Shown here in pieces: positions 1-6,503 of a stretch of 7,525 nt of DNA. Location of the stretch: the NCBI GenBank assembly GCA_044344715.1, contig JBIJCI010000065.1, positions 1 to 7,525 on the forward strand. Reading direction: 5' to 3'. Each line of letters opens with the position of its first letter. The stretch's first letter is position 1. Both the position numbers and the translations under genes were made by a program. The DNA comes from F1-60-MAGs027 sp044344715. GTDB lineage: Bacteria; Actinomycetota; Acidimicrobiia; Acidimicrobiales; Ilumatobacteraceae. The notes under the pieces are model-generated. The model was not told where the DNA came from. It searched no databases and saw only the letters and a list, made by a program, of their open reading frames with translations.

Positions 1-119
1 CTTTTGCAGTGCTCATGTTCCTCACCACATTCGAGGTGCTGGTCGCATTCCTGCAGGCGTACATCTTCACCGTGCTGACGGCCGTGTACATCAACATGGC
101 GTCGCACGCGGAACACTGA
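1..119 (+). CDS. atpB: F1Fo ATP synthase subunit a, C-terminal end (partial)
   Basis: This is the last 38 codons of the membrane subunit that forms the two proton half-channels against the c-ring. The reading frame starts at base 3 and ends with TGA at 117-119; the gene begins upstream of the window. The visible part is the final transmembrane helix, with the family block LQAYIFTVLTAVYINMAS, which lines up with the E. coli subunit a C-terminus (LQAFIFMVLTIVYLSMAS); the Gln corresponds to E. coli Q252. The essential channel arginine lies upstream and cannot be checked. The protein ends in a short polar tail, HAEH. Position directly before atpE is the standard order. The fragment is short, but the match and context make the call secure. 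Confidence 0.95.
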   Translation, partial: FAVLMFLTTFEVLVAFLQAYIFTVLTAVYINMASHAEH

Positions 120-164
120 TCCAAACGAAACGAATACCAACCAAACAACAAGGAGAAAACAGCA
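120..164 (+). promoter_or_regulatory. A-rich, T-poor translation initiation leader of atpE with strong Shine-Dalgarno
   Basis: The gap between atpB and atpE is strikingly A-rich for this GC-rich window: bases 121-164 contain 25 A, 12 C, 6 G and 1 T. Such a stretch should stay largely unpaired. It ends in AAGGAG at 150-155, nine bases before the ATG at 165. In E. coli an A/U-rich unstructured leader before atpE enhances translation so that the c subunit is made in excess. The same role here is inferred from composition and position. Confidence 0.7.
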
Positions 165-449
165 ATGGAAGCATTAGCAACGATCGCCCGAGTCGCGGCG
201 GAAGCGGCCGCTGACCCGGCAGCTGAGAAGGCAACCGCCGCCGCAGCATCAGCCGGTTACGCCTATGGTCTCGCCACTCTGGGACCTGGCATCGCACTCG
301 GAATGATCTTCGGCAAAGCCATCGAGTCGATGGCCCGCCAGCCCGAGTCCGCCGGCATGGTTCGAACCACGATGTTCCTCGGTGCCGCCTTCACTGAGGC
401 GCTCGCGCTGATCGGATTCGTCGCGTTCATCTTGCTCAAGTTCGCCTGA
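165..449 (+). CDS. atpE: F1Fo ATP synthase subunit c (proteolipid ring subunit)
   Basis: This is the membrane hairpin protein that assembles into the rotating proton-binding ring. It has 94 residues, longer than the usual 70-85. Residues 1 to about 28 form an Ala-rich, partly charged N-terminal stretch. Helix 1 (about 28-50) holds the glycine motif as GPGIALG at 40-46, where one of the usual Gly positions is Ala44. The polar loop is ARQPE at 57-61. Helix 2 (about 66-91) carries the proton-binding carboxylate Glu78 in FTEALAL. A Glu rather than the E. coli-type Asp, and no obvious Na+-binding set, suggest H+ coupling, though that is inferred. The ATG at 165 is supported by AAGGAG nine bases upstream. 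The N-terminal extension could instead be partly removed in the mature protein; the sequence does not decide this. Confidence 0.97.
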   Translation: MEALATIARVAAEAAADPAAEKATAAAASAGYAYGLATLGPGIALGMIFGKAIESMARQPESAGMVRTTMFLGAAFTEALALIGFVAFILLKFA

Positions 450-463
450 TCGAAGTACCGCAC

Positions 464-994
464 ATGCTCATTTCCACGATTCTCCTAGCCGCCGAGGACA
501 TGGGGCCCAATCCCATCGCGCCGGAGGGCAAGGAATTCTTCTGGGGCGCGGGGACGTTCCTCGTGTTCCTCTTCGTCATGCGGGTGTTCCTCGTGCCGAA
601 GGTGAGAAAGGGCATGCAGGCGCGCTACAGCCAGATTCGGGGCGGACACGAAGCCGCAGACGCGATTCGTGCGGCCATCCAAGGTGACGTAGCCGCCCAC
701 GAGGCGGCTCTCGCCGAGGCCCGTGCCGAAGCCGCGGCTCGCATTGACAAGGCCCGACAGACGCTCGAGACCGAGCGTCAGTCGCAGGTCGCGCAGGCGA
801 ATGCCCGAATTGCAGCCAAGCGGGCCGAGGCCGACAAGGCCCTTGAATCCGCCCGTGTTGCGGCGCGGGGCGAGGTTGCGTCGGCAGTCGGGAGCGTCAC
901 CGCGAGGGCGGCTCAGCTCGTTCTGGGCAAGCTGCCTGACGAGGCCCTCCTGAGACGAGCAGTCGATGCATCGATGAGCGGAGGCAAGTCATGA
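464..994 (+). CDS. atpF: F1Fo ATP synthase subunit b, first copy (peripheral stalk)
   Basis: This is a single-pass membrane protein of the stator stalk, 176 residues long. A short N-terminal segment precedes one transmembrane helix at about residues 25-45 (starting EFFWGAGTFLVF), followed by Pro45 and a long charged, Ala/Glu/Arg-rich helix (about 50-155) expected to form a coiled coil with the partner b subunit. The C-terminus (VTARAAQLVLGKL) resembles the end of the mycobacterial AtpF b subunit. The ATG at 464 is 14 bases after atpE and has no clear Shine-Dalgarno; a second in-frame ATG at 500 is possible but sits only a few bases from a GAGG. The segment after the membrane helix (VPKVRKGMQARYSQIR) is more divergent than in the next gene. 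Family assignment rests on architecture and operon position. Confidence 0.9.
   Translation: MLISTILLAAEDMGPNPIAPEGKEFFWGAGTFLVFLFVMRVFLVPKVRKGMQARYSQIRGGHEAADAIRAAIQGDVAAHEAALAEARAEAAARIDKARQTLETERQSQVAQANARIAAKRAEADKALESARVAARGEVASAVGSVTARAAQLVLGKLPDEALLRRAVDASMSGGKS
980..984 (+). promoter_or_regulatory. Shine-Dalgarno of the second b subunit, inside the first b gene
   Basis: GGAGG lies six bases before the ATG at 991. It sits within the 3' end of the first b gene, where the two genes overlap as ATGA, and fixes the start of the second b subunit. Confidence 0.75.
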
Positions 995-1536
995 ATCTTT
1001 CCATCATCCTCGCCAAGGAGTACGACGATCCGACGCAGTCGATCAGTTGGCTCCTCCCCAAGATCGGCGAGCTCATCTACGGCGGTCTCGCATCGCTCAT
1101 CATCTTCGCAGTGCTGTTCAAGTTTGGTTGGCCGGCTGCGAAGAAGGCGCTCGAGGCACGTACCGAGAAGATCCAGAAGGAGCTCGACGACTCTGCGAGC
1201 GCGCAACGCGGTGCCGAGACCGAGGCGGAGGGCGTCCGTCGTGCGTTGAGTGACGTCGCGTCCGAACGGGCGAAGTTGCTTGCCGAAGCCGATGCACAGG
1301 CCGCGGCACTGATCGCCGAGGGGCGCGCACGAATCGCTGCCGATGTGGCCGACATGGAATCACGTGCGGTTGCAGAGATCGAGGCGTCACGCGCCCGGGT
1401 CGGTGACGAGTTGCGGGCGGAAATCACCCGCTACGCCGCAATGGCCACACAGGATGCCGTCCGTGCGTCCCTCGACGACCGTACCCAGCAGGACCTGGTC
1501 GACGGTTTCATCGCCAAGGTTGGTGCATCACGATGA
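991..1536 (+). CDS. atpF: F1Fo ATP synthase subunit b/b', second copy (peripheral stalk)
   Basis: This second b-type stator subunit has 181 residues. The transmembrane helix spans about residues 26-45, preceded by LLPKIGELIYG and followed by the conserved b-subunit stretch KFGWPAAKKALEARTEKI (44-61). The rest is a long Ala/Glu/Arg heptad-like helix ending in a region (DDRTQQDLVDGFIAKVG) that resembles the end of the b' part of the mycobacterial b'-delta fusion. It overlaps the upstream b gene by four bases (ATGA) and overlaps atpH in the same way, indicating coupled translation and equal dosage. Two unlike b subunits imply a heterodimeric b/b' stalk, as in cyanobacteria, chloroplasts and mycobacteria. 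By its membrane segment it is closer than the first copy to the usual bacterial b, so which copy should be called b' is open. Confidence 0.93.
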   Translation: MNLSIILAKEYDDPTQSISWLLPKIGELIYGGLASLIIFAVLFKFGWPAAKKALEARTEKIQKELDDSASAQRGAETEAEGVRRALSDVASERAKLLAEADAQAAALIAEGRARIAADVADMESRAVAEIEASRARVGDELRAEITRYAAMATQDAVRASLDDRTQQDLVDGFIAKVGASR

Positions 1537-2060
1537 GCACCGCCAAGGTAAACGCCTACGTCGCGGCCATGTACGAGGTTGCCGTGGCGAACGACGCCGT
1601 CTCGGCGGTGGAAGACGAGATGTACCGCCTGGCGCGGGCCTTCGAGTCGAACGACCAGTTGCGTACTGCGCTCGGCGACTCGAGCCTTCCGACCGACCGT
1701 CGCCAAAGGATCGTCGAGCAGTTGCTCGGCGGCAAGGCCCACAACGTCACGGTGCAGCTCGCGTCGATGCTGGTCGGAACCGGGCACGTCGCGCTGCTCC
1801 CGAAGGTCGCCGACGCGCTCGTCAAGCGCGCCTCGAGCGAGAAGCAGCTCGAGGTGGCCGAAGTGCGTAGTGCCGTCGCACTGAGCGACGCCCAGCAGTC
1901 ACGACTCGCAGAAGCCCTGGCCAAGGCAACCGGCAAGAAGGTCAATCTGAAAGTAGTCGTGGACCCGTCGGTGATCGGTGGCGTCGTTGCCACCATCGGC
2001 AACGACGTCATCGACGACACCGTCCGCACGCGTCTCGAGCAAGTCAAGTCGCGTTTGTAA
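1533..2060 (+). CDS. atpH: F1Fo ATP synthase subunit delta
   Basis: Delta caps the alpha3beta3 head and anchors the b/b' stalk to alpha. It has 175 residues, normal for a free-standing delta. The N-terminal helical domain covers about residues 1-105. The C-terminal domain has the family signature DPSVIGGVVATIGNDVIDD beginning at Asp144, followed by VRTRLEQVKSRL at the end. The start ATG at 1533 overlaps the upstream stop as ATGA and has no good Shine-Dalgarno of its own, so translation is probably coupled to the second b gene. Mycobacterial delta is fused behind a b' domain; here the two are separate. The stop TAA at 2058-2060 is 22 bases before atpA. Confidence 0.96.
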   Translation: MSTAKVNAYVAAMYEVAVANDAVSAVEDEMYRLARAFESNDQLRTALGDSSLPTDRRQRIVEQLLGGKAHNVTVQLASMLVGTGHVALLPKVADALVKRASSEKQLEVAEVRSAVALSDAQQSRLAEALAKATGKKVNLKVVVDPSVIGGVVATIGNDVIDDTVRTRLEQVKSRL

Positions 2061-2069
2061 GCGTTTTCG

Positions 2070-2075
2070 AAAGGA
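2070..2075 (+). promoter_or_regulatory. Shine-Dalgarno deciding the atpA start
   Basis: AAAGGA lies seven bases before the ATG at 2083. It favours that start over an in-frame ATG at 1978, which would put 35 extra residues inside atpH and lacks family support. Confidence 0.8.
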
Positions 2076-2082
2076 ACATCAC

Positions 2083-3684
2083 ATGTCAGAGCTCACTCTC
2101 TCCGCCTCGGATATCGCGGCAGCGATCACCAAGGGACTCGAGGGCTACACCCCTTCGGTCGAGGCCCGCACCGTGGGCCGCGTTGCCGAGATCGGCGACG
2201 GAATCGCGCGGGTCAGTGGTCTGCCCGACTGCGCCGTGAACGAATTGCTCGAGTTCGAGGACGGCAGTGTCGGACTCGCGCTCAACCTCGACGAGGAATC
2301 GATCGGCGTCGTCGTGCTCGGTGATGCCAACGGCATCGAAGAACAGCAAACCGTCAAGGCCACCGGCCGCATCTTGTCGGTGCCGGTCGGCGATGCAATG
2401 CTCGGTCGCGTCGTGAACGCGCTCGGCCTGCCGATCGACGGTAAGGGCGACGTCGTCGGCGCGCAAATGCGCCGTGTGGAGGTGCAAGCCCCCGGAATCA
2501 TGGGCCGAAAGCCGGTGCACGAGCCGCTACAGACCGGCATCAAGGCCATCGACGCCATGACCCCGATCGGCCGCGGTCAGCGCGAGCTCATCATCGGCGA
2601 CCGCAAGACCGGCAAGACGACCGTGGCAATCGACACGATCCTCAACCAGAAGGGCCTCGGCGTGAAGTGCATCTACGTCGCCGTCGGCCAGAAGGGCTCG
2701 ACGGTCGCCCAGACCGTGGAGACGTTGCGTCAGTACGGCGCGATGGACTACACGGTCGTGGTCGCTGCTCCGGCGAGCGACCCCGCACCCTTCAAGTATC
2801 TGGCACCGTACGCGGGTTGCGCGATGGGGCAGCACTGGATGGAGAACAGCGAGCACGCGCTCATCGTTTACGACGACCTGTCCAAGCAGGCCGAGGCGTA
2901 CCGACAAATCTCGCTGTTGCTGCGTCGTCCGCCGGGTCGCGAGGCATACCCCGGCGACGTGTTCTATCTGCACAGCCGCCTGCTCGAGCGCGCAGCGAAG
3001 TTGAGTGACGAGAAGGGTGCCGGATCGCTGACGGCGCTGCCGGTGATCGAAACGAAAGCCGGCGACGTTTCGGCGTACATCCCGACCAACGTGATCTCGA
3101 TCACCGACGGTCAGGTGTACCTGCAGGACAGTCTCTTCAAGTCGGGTGTGCGCCCGGCCGTCGACGTGGGTATCTCGGTGAGCCGCGTGGGTGGTGCCGC
3201 GCAGATCAAGGCCATGAAGAGCGTCTCGGGAACCTTGAAGCTCGACCTCGCCCAGTTCCGCGAACTCGAGGCGTTCGCCACGTTCGGCTCGGAACTGGAC
3301 GCCATCTCGAAGGCGCAGCTCGAGCGCGGCTACCGCCTCGTGGAACTGTTGAAGCAGCCGCTGAACAGTCCGATGCCCGTCGAAGAGCAGGTCGTGTCGA
3401 TTTTCGCCGGCACGAAGGGCTACCTCGACGACATTCCGGTAGGCGACGTTCGACGCTTCGAGAAGGAGCTGCTCGAGTTCATGCGTTCGCGTCACGGCAG
3501 CCTGCTCTCCGGTATTCGCCAGAATCCCAAAGCGGACCTGCCGAAGGATCTGGCCGACATCGTTGCCGCGTTCAAAAAGGCGTTCTCGCCGACCGCGGTT
3601 GCCGGGGCATCGGCCGACCCGACCAAGACCTCAGCCGGTGAAGTTGGCGAGGCAGCCAGCAAGAAGACATTGGCGACGGAGTAA
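2083..3684 (+). CDS. atpA: F1Fo ATP synthase subunit alpha
   Basis: Alpha forms the non-catalytic nucleotide-binding part of the F1 head and supplies the arginine finger to each catalytic site. The start at 2083 gives 533 residues against 513 in E. coli. Order of features: N-terminal beta barrel (about 1-95); P-loop GDRKTGKT at 172-179; Walker B ALIVYDD at 259-265; the SVSRVGGAAQ block with arginine finger Arg368; then the C-terminal helical domain. The core ends at FKKAF (497-501), after which comes a 32-residue Ala/Ser/Thr-rich tail (502-533) absent from E. coli. Mycobacterial alpha carries a tail at the same place that restrains ATP hydrolysis; the sequences do not look closely similar, so shared function is inference. 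No damage to any key motif is visible. Confidence 0.99.
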   Translation: MSELTLSASDIAAAITKGLEGYTPSVEARTVGRVAEIGDGIARVSGLPDCAVNELLEFEDGSVGLALNLDEESIGVVVLGDANGIEEQQTVKATGRILSVPVGDAMLGRVVNALGLPIDGKGDVVGAQMRRVEVQAPGIMGRKPVHEPLQTGIKAIDAMTPIGRGQRELIIGDRKTGKTTVAIDTILNQKGLGVKCIYVAVGQKGSTVAQTVETLRQYGAMDYTVVVAAPASDPAPFKYLAPYAGCAMGQHWMENSEHALIVYDDLSKQAEAYRQISLLLRRPPGREAYPGDVFYLHSRLLERAAKLSDEKGAGSLTALPVIETKAGDVSAYIPTNVISITDGQVYLQDSLFKSGVRPAVDVGISVSRVGGAAQIKAMKSVSGTLKLDLAQFRELEAFATFGSELDAISKAQLERGYRLVELLKQPLNSPMPVEEQVVSIFAGTKGYLDDIPVGDVRRFEKELLEFMRSRHGSLLSGIRQNPKADLPKDLADIVAAFKKAFSPTAVAGASADPTKTSAGEVGEAASKKTLATE

Positions 3685-3693
3685 CGACGAACC

Positions 3694-4605
3694 ATGGCCG
3701 GCGGTCAAGAACGCATTCTTCGTGGGCGGATTCGTTCCGTCCAGGCAACGAAGAAGATCACCCGCGCCATGGAGCTCATCGCTGCGTCACGAATCGTGAA
3801 GGCCCAGCAACGCGTGCACGCAGCCGTTCCGTACAGCGAGATCATCACCAACGTGGTGAAGGACCTCGCTGCAGGGGGTTCGGGTAGCGAGTCGGCGTTC
3901 ATGAAGCAGCGTGAGGTGGTGAGGACCACCTGCTACGTGGCGATCGCCGCCGACCGTGGTCTGTGCGGTGGCTACAACGCCGGTGTGCTGCGGGCGACCG
4001 AGGGTGAAGTGAAGGCCGACGTCGTGGCGGGCAAGCAATATGCCATCGTGCCGGTGGGACGAAAGAGCGAGAGCTACTTCAAGTTCCGCGGCTACGAACT
4101 GAAGGACGGATTCTCCGGATTCACCGACGCGCCGAAGTACGAGAATGCCAAGGCCATCGGCCAGTACGTTGTCGGATTGTTCCTCTCCGGCGCCGTCGAC
4201 CGGGTCGAACTCGTCTACACGCGGTTCGTGTCGGCCGGCACCCAGGAAGTGGTTCGACGCCCGTTGATTCCGCTCGAACGAGACGTGGTCGAGGGTGGCG
4301 ACGGGAGGCCCGAGTCAGGGCAGAGTTCCTACGAGTTCGAACCGAGTGCCGAGGACATCCTCGGTTCGCTGCTACCGCGCTACGTGGAAGCCCGCGTGTA
4401 CGCGGCACTGCTCAACGCTGCGGCGAGCGAGCACGCATTCCGTCAGCGGGCGATGAAGTCGGCCACCGACAACGCCGAGGAACTCATCAAGAGCCTCTCT
4501 CGCACGATGAATCGCGCCCGCCAGGACTCGATCACGACCGAAATCATGGAGATCGTCGGCGGTGCCGAGGCATTGAGTGGTGCCGACGACATGGTCAATG
4601 CGTAA
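3694..4605 (+). CDS. atpG: F1Fo ATP synthase subunit gamma
   Basis: Gamma is the central shaft that turns inside alpha3beta3 and links it to the c-ring. It has 303 residues, close to the length of actinobacterial gammas and longer than E. coli (287). The N-terminal coiled-coil helix is seen in RIRSVQATKKITRAMELIAA. The Rossmann-like middle domain contains DRGLCGGYN at 87-95. The C-terminal helix carries the family signature ITTEIMEIVGGAEA at 280-293. The region from SYEFEP through QRAMKSATDNAEELIKSL closely matches my recollection of mycobacterial gamma, which supports an actinobacterial source. A Gly/Glu-rich linker (about residues 197-208) makes this part slightly longer than in E. coli. 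The ATG at 3694 is nine bases after atpA with only a weak, distant ACGGAG (3676-3681). Confidence 0.98.
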   Translation: MAGGQERILRGRIRSVQATKKITRAMELIAASRIVKAQQRVHAAVPYSEIITNVVKDLAAGGSGSESAFMKQREVVRTTCYVAIAADRGLCGGYNAGVLRATEGEVKADVVAGKQYAIVPVGRKSESYFKFRGYELKDGFSGFTDAPKYENAKAIGQYVVGLFLSGAVDRVELVYTRFVSAGTQEVVRRPLIPLERDVVEGGDGRPESGQSSYEFEPSAEDILGSLLPRYVEARVYAALLNAAASEHAFRQRAMKSATDNAEELIKSLSRTMNRARQDSITTEIMEIVGGAEALSGADDMVNA

Positions 4606-4620
4606 ACGAAGGAATTCGAC

Positions 4621-4627
4621 AAAGGAG
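4621..4627 (+). promoter_or_regulatory. Strong Shine-Dalgarno of atpD
   Basis: AAAGGAG lies five bases before the ATG at 4633, in the 27-base gap after atpG. It is one of the best ribosome binding sites in the operon and fixes the start ahead of a second in-frame ATG at 4645. Confidence 0.8.
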
Positions 4628-4632
4628 CAATC

Positions 4633-6075
4633 ATGACAGCAACGATGAGCAGCACGAAGGCCGCGGAAGGTCGCGTCGTCGCGATCGCCGGCCCGGTGAT
4701 CGACGTGGAGTTCCCGCGGGGCAGCCTTCCCGAGTTGAACCGCGCGCTCGAATTCATCATCGAGGTCGACGGAAAGCCGATCACGGTCCTCGCCGAGGTG
4801 GCCCAGCAGCTCGGCAACAGCCGTGTACGCGCGGTGTGCATGAAGCCGACCGACGGTCTGCGTCGCGGCACCACCGTGCGCGACACCGGTCGCGGCATCT
4901 GCGTGCCGGTGGGCGACAAGACCCTCGGCCACGTATGGAACGTGTGGGGTGAGGTGCTCGACGGCAACAACGACGACTTCAAGGACGTCGAGCGCTGGGA
5001 TATCCATCGTTCGGCGCCGGCGTTCGACACCCTCGAACCCACCAAGCGCATGTTCGAGACGGGCATCAAGGTCATCGACCTGCTCACGCCGTACCTCGCG
5101 GGTGGCAAGATCGGTCTGTTCGGTGGTGCGGGCGTGGGCAAGACCGTGCTCATCACCGAGATGATCAACCGCGTTGCATCCAAGCACGGCGGTGTCTCGG
5201 TGTTCGCCGGTGTCGGCGAGCGCACGCGCGAGGGCACCGACCTGCGCATCGAGATGGCCGAGTCGGGCGTGTTCGAGAAGGCCGCGCTGGTCTTCGGGCA
5301 GATGGACGAGCCACCGGGTGTGCGCCTGCGCGTCGCCCTTTCGGCACTCACGATGGCCGAGTACTTCCGTGACGTGAAGAACCAGGACGTGTTGTTGTTC
5401 GTCGACAACATCTTCCGTTTCGTGCAGGCGGGTTCCGAGGTGTCGACGCTGCTCGGACGCATGCCGTCGGCGGTCGGTTACCAGCCGACGCTCGCCGACG
5501 AGATGGGTCAGCTGCAGGAGCGCATCACGTCGACCCGCGGTCGCTCGATCACGTCCCTGCAGGCGGTGTACGTGCCGGCCGACGACTACACCGACCCGGC
5601 ACCGTTCACCACCTTCACCTTCCTCGATGCAACGACCGAGCTCTCGAGGCAGATCGCATCACTCGGCATCTACCCGGCGGTCGACCCGCTGGCGTCGACG
5701 TCGACGATTCTCTCGCCGGAAGTCGTCGGAGAGCGCCACTACAACGTGGCACGTCGTGTGCAGGAGATCCTGCAGCGGTACAAGGAGTTGCAGGACATCA
5801 TCGCGATCCTCGGTCTCGACGAACTGTCGGAGGAGGACCGCCAGACGGTGTCCCGTGCCCGCAAGGTGCAGCGATTCCTGTCCCAGCCGTTCTATGTGGC
5901 TGAAGTGTTCACCGGTGTGAAGGGTGAATACGTGCCCACCGCCGAGACGGTGGAGAGCTTCGAGTCCATCGTCAAGGGTGAGCTCGACGAGGTACCCGAA
6001 CAGGCGTTCCTCAACGTCGGCAACGTCGAGCAGGTGTTGGCGAAGGCCAAGGCCCTGCAAGAGTCTGCAGCGTAG
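4633..6075 (+). CDS. atpD: F1Fo ATP synthase subunit beta (catalytic)
   Basis: Beta holds the catalytic sites where ADP and phosphate become ATP. It has 480 residues, typical for the family. The N-terminal barrel (about 10-85) is followed by the nucleotide-binding domain with P-loop GGAGVGKT at 164-171 (Lys170, Thr171), the catalytic Glu196 in GERTREG, Walker B DVLLFVDN at 252-259, and the alpha/beta family signature PAVDPLASTS at 348-357. The C-terminal helical domain has the DELSEED lever at 396-402, which contacts gamma. All catalytic residues are present. The first few residues (MTATMSSTKAA) are variable and contain a second Met, but the strong AAAGGAG supports the ATG at 4633. The stop TAG at 6073-6075 is overlapped by the ribosome binding site of atpC. 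Confidence 0.99.
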   Translation: MTATMSSTKAAEGRVVAIAGPVIDVEFPRGSLPELNRALEFIIEVDGKPITVLAEVAQQLGNSRVRAVCMKPTDGLRRGTTVRDTGRGICVPVGDKTLGHVWNVWGEVLDGNNDDFKDVERWDIHRSAPAFDTLEPTKRMFETGIKVIDLLTPYLAGGKIGLFGGAGVGKTVLITEMINRVASKHGGVSVFAGVGERTREGTDLRIEMAESGVFEKAALVFGQMDEPPGVRLRVALSALTMAEYFRDVKNQDVLLFVDNIFRFVQAGSEVSTLLGRMPSAVGYQPTLADEMGQLQERITSTRGRSITSLQAVYVPADDYTDPAPFTTFTFLDATTELSRQIASLGIYPAVDPLASTSTILSPEVVGERHYNVARRVQEILQRYKELQDIIAILGLDELSEEDRQTVSRARKVQRFLSQPFYVAEVFTGVKGEYVPTAETVESFESIVKGELDEVPEQAFLNVGNVEQVLAKAKALQESAA

Positions 6076-6079
6076 GGAG
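6074..6079 (+). promoter_or_regulatory. Shine-Dalgarno deciding the GTG start of atpC
   Basis: AGGGAG overlaps the atpD stop codon TAG and lies five bases before GTG at 6085. This favours the GTG over the ATG at 6103, which has only a poor GGGG nearby. Overlap with the stop codon suggests terminating ribosomes help start atpC. Confidence 0.65.
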
Positions 6080-6084
6080 CGATC

Positions 6085-6498
6085 GTGGCAAGCGGGGCAT
6101 CGATGCGTGTTGAGGTGGTCTCACCCGAGCGCGTGCTGTTCTCCGGTATGGCAACGCAGGTCATCACACGTACCGAGAGCGGCGGAGAAATCGCCTTCCT
6201 TCCCGGTCACACCTCGTTCCTCGGTCTGCTTACGGAGAACCACACGCGCATCTACCTCGAGGGCGGCAAGGTGCAGAGCGTCGCGGTGCACGGCGGGTAC
6301 GTCGAAGCCGCCGGGGATCATGTGACGCTCCTGTCCGACAACGCCGAACTCGCGGAGGACATCGACGTCACGAGGGCCCGCGCCGCCAAGGAGCGGGCGG
6401 AGACCGCGATGCGCGGGGAGCACGATGCCACCGTGGAGGCCGATCTGCGTCGTGCCCACGCGCGACTCTCCGCCACCGGCGGTCTCGGTAGCGCCTGA
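6085..6498 (+). CDS. atpC: F1Fo ATP synthase subunit epsilon
   Basis: Epsilon binds the foot of gamma and the c-ring and, in many bacteria, can inhibit ATP hydrolysis through its C-terminal helices. The GTG start gives 137 residues. The N-terminal beta sandwich (about 7-90) starts MRVEVVSPERVLFSG and contains GEIAFLPGHTSFLGLL, both typical of the family. The C-terminal helical hairpin (about 92-132) is present in full length and begins IDVTRA at 93-98, matching the I(L)DxxRA pattern linked to ATP binding in Bacillus PS3 epsilon. An ATG start at 6103 would remove six residues and is possible. The gene follows atpD by nine bases, with the Shine-Dalgarno overlapping the atpD stop codon. Confidence 0.96.
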   Translation: MASGASMRVEVVSPERVLFSGMATQVITRTESGGEIAFLPGHTSFLGLLTENHTRIYLEGGKVQSVAVHGGYVEAAGDHVTLLSDNAELAEDIDVTRARAAKERAETAMRGEHDATVEADLRRAHARLSATGGLGSA

Positions 6499-6503
6499 GC
6501 GCC

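Noticed and set aside
2065..2072. TTTCGAAA palindrome just before atpA
   Set aside because: It is short, overlaps the ribosome binding site, and no operator family or second copy supports it.
1978..2082. Upstream in-frame start for atpA adding 35 residues
   Set aside because: The extra residues fall inside atpH in another frame, lack alpha-family character, and the ATG at 2083 has a good Shine-Dalgarno seven bases upstream.
2527..3495. Long - strand open frame (322 residues) opposite atpA
   Set aside because: It lies wholly antisense to the strongly conserved alpha gene, its product is a His/Arg/Val-rich mirror composition with no recognisable motif, and GC-rich codon bias opens such shadow frames.
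4372..5462. Two overlapping - strand open frames (271 and 339 residues) across the atpG-atpD junction
   Set aside because: They are antisense to gamma and beta, overlap each other in different frames, and show no domain character. They are shadows of the sense genes.
6103..6498. ATG at 6103 as the atpC start
   Set aside because: It has no good ribosome binding site, while the GTG at 6085 has AGGGAG at ideal distance. It cannot be fully excluded.
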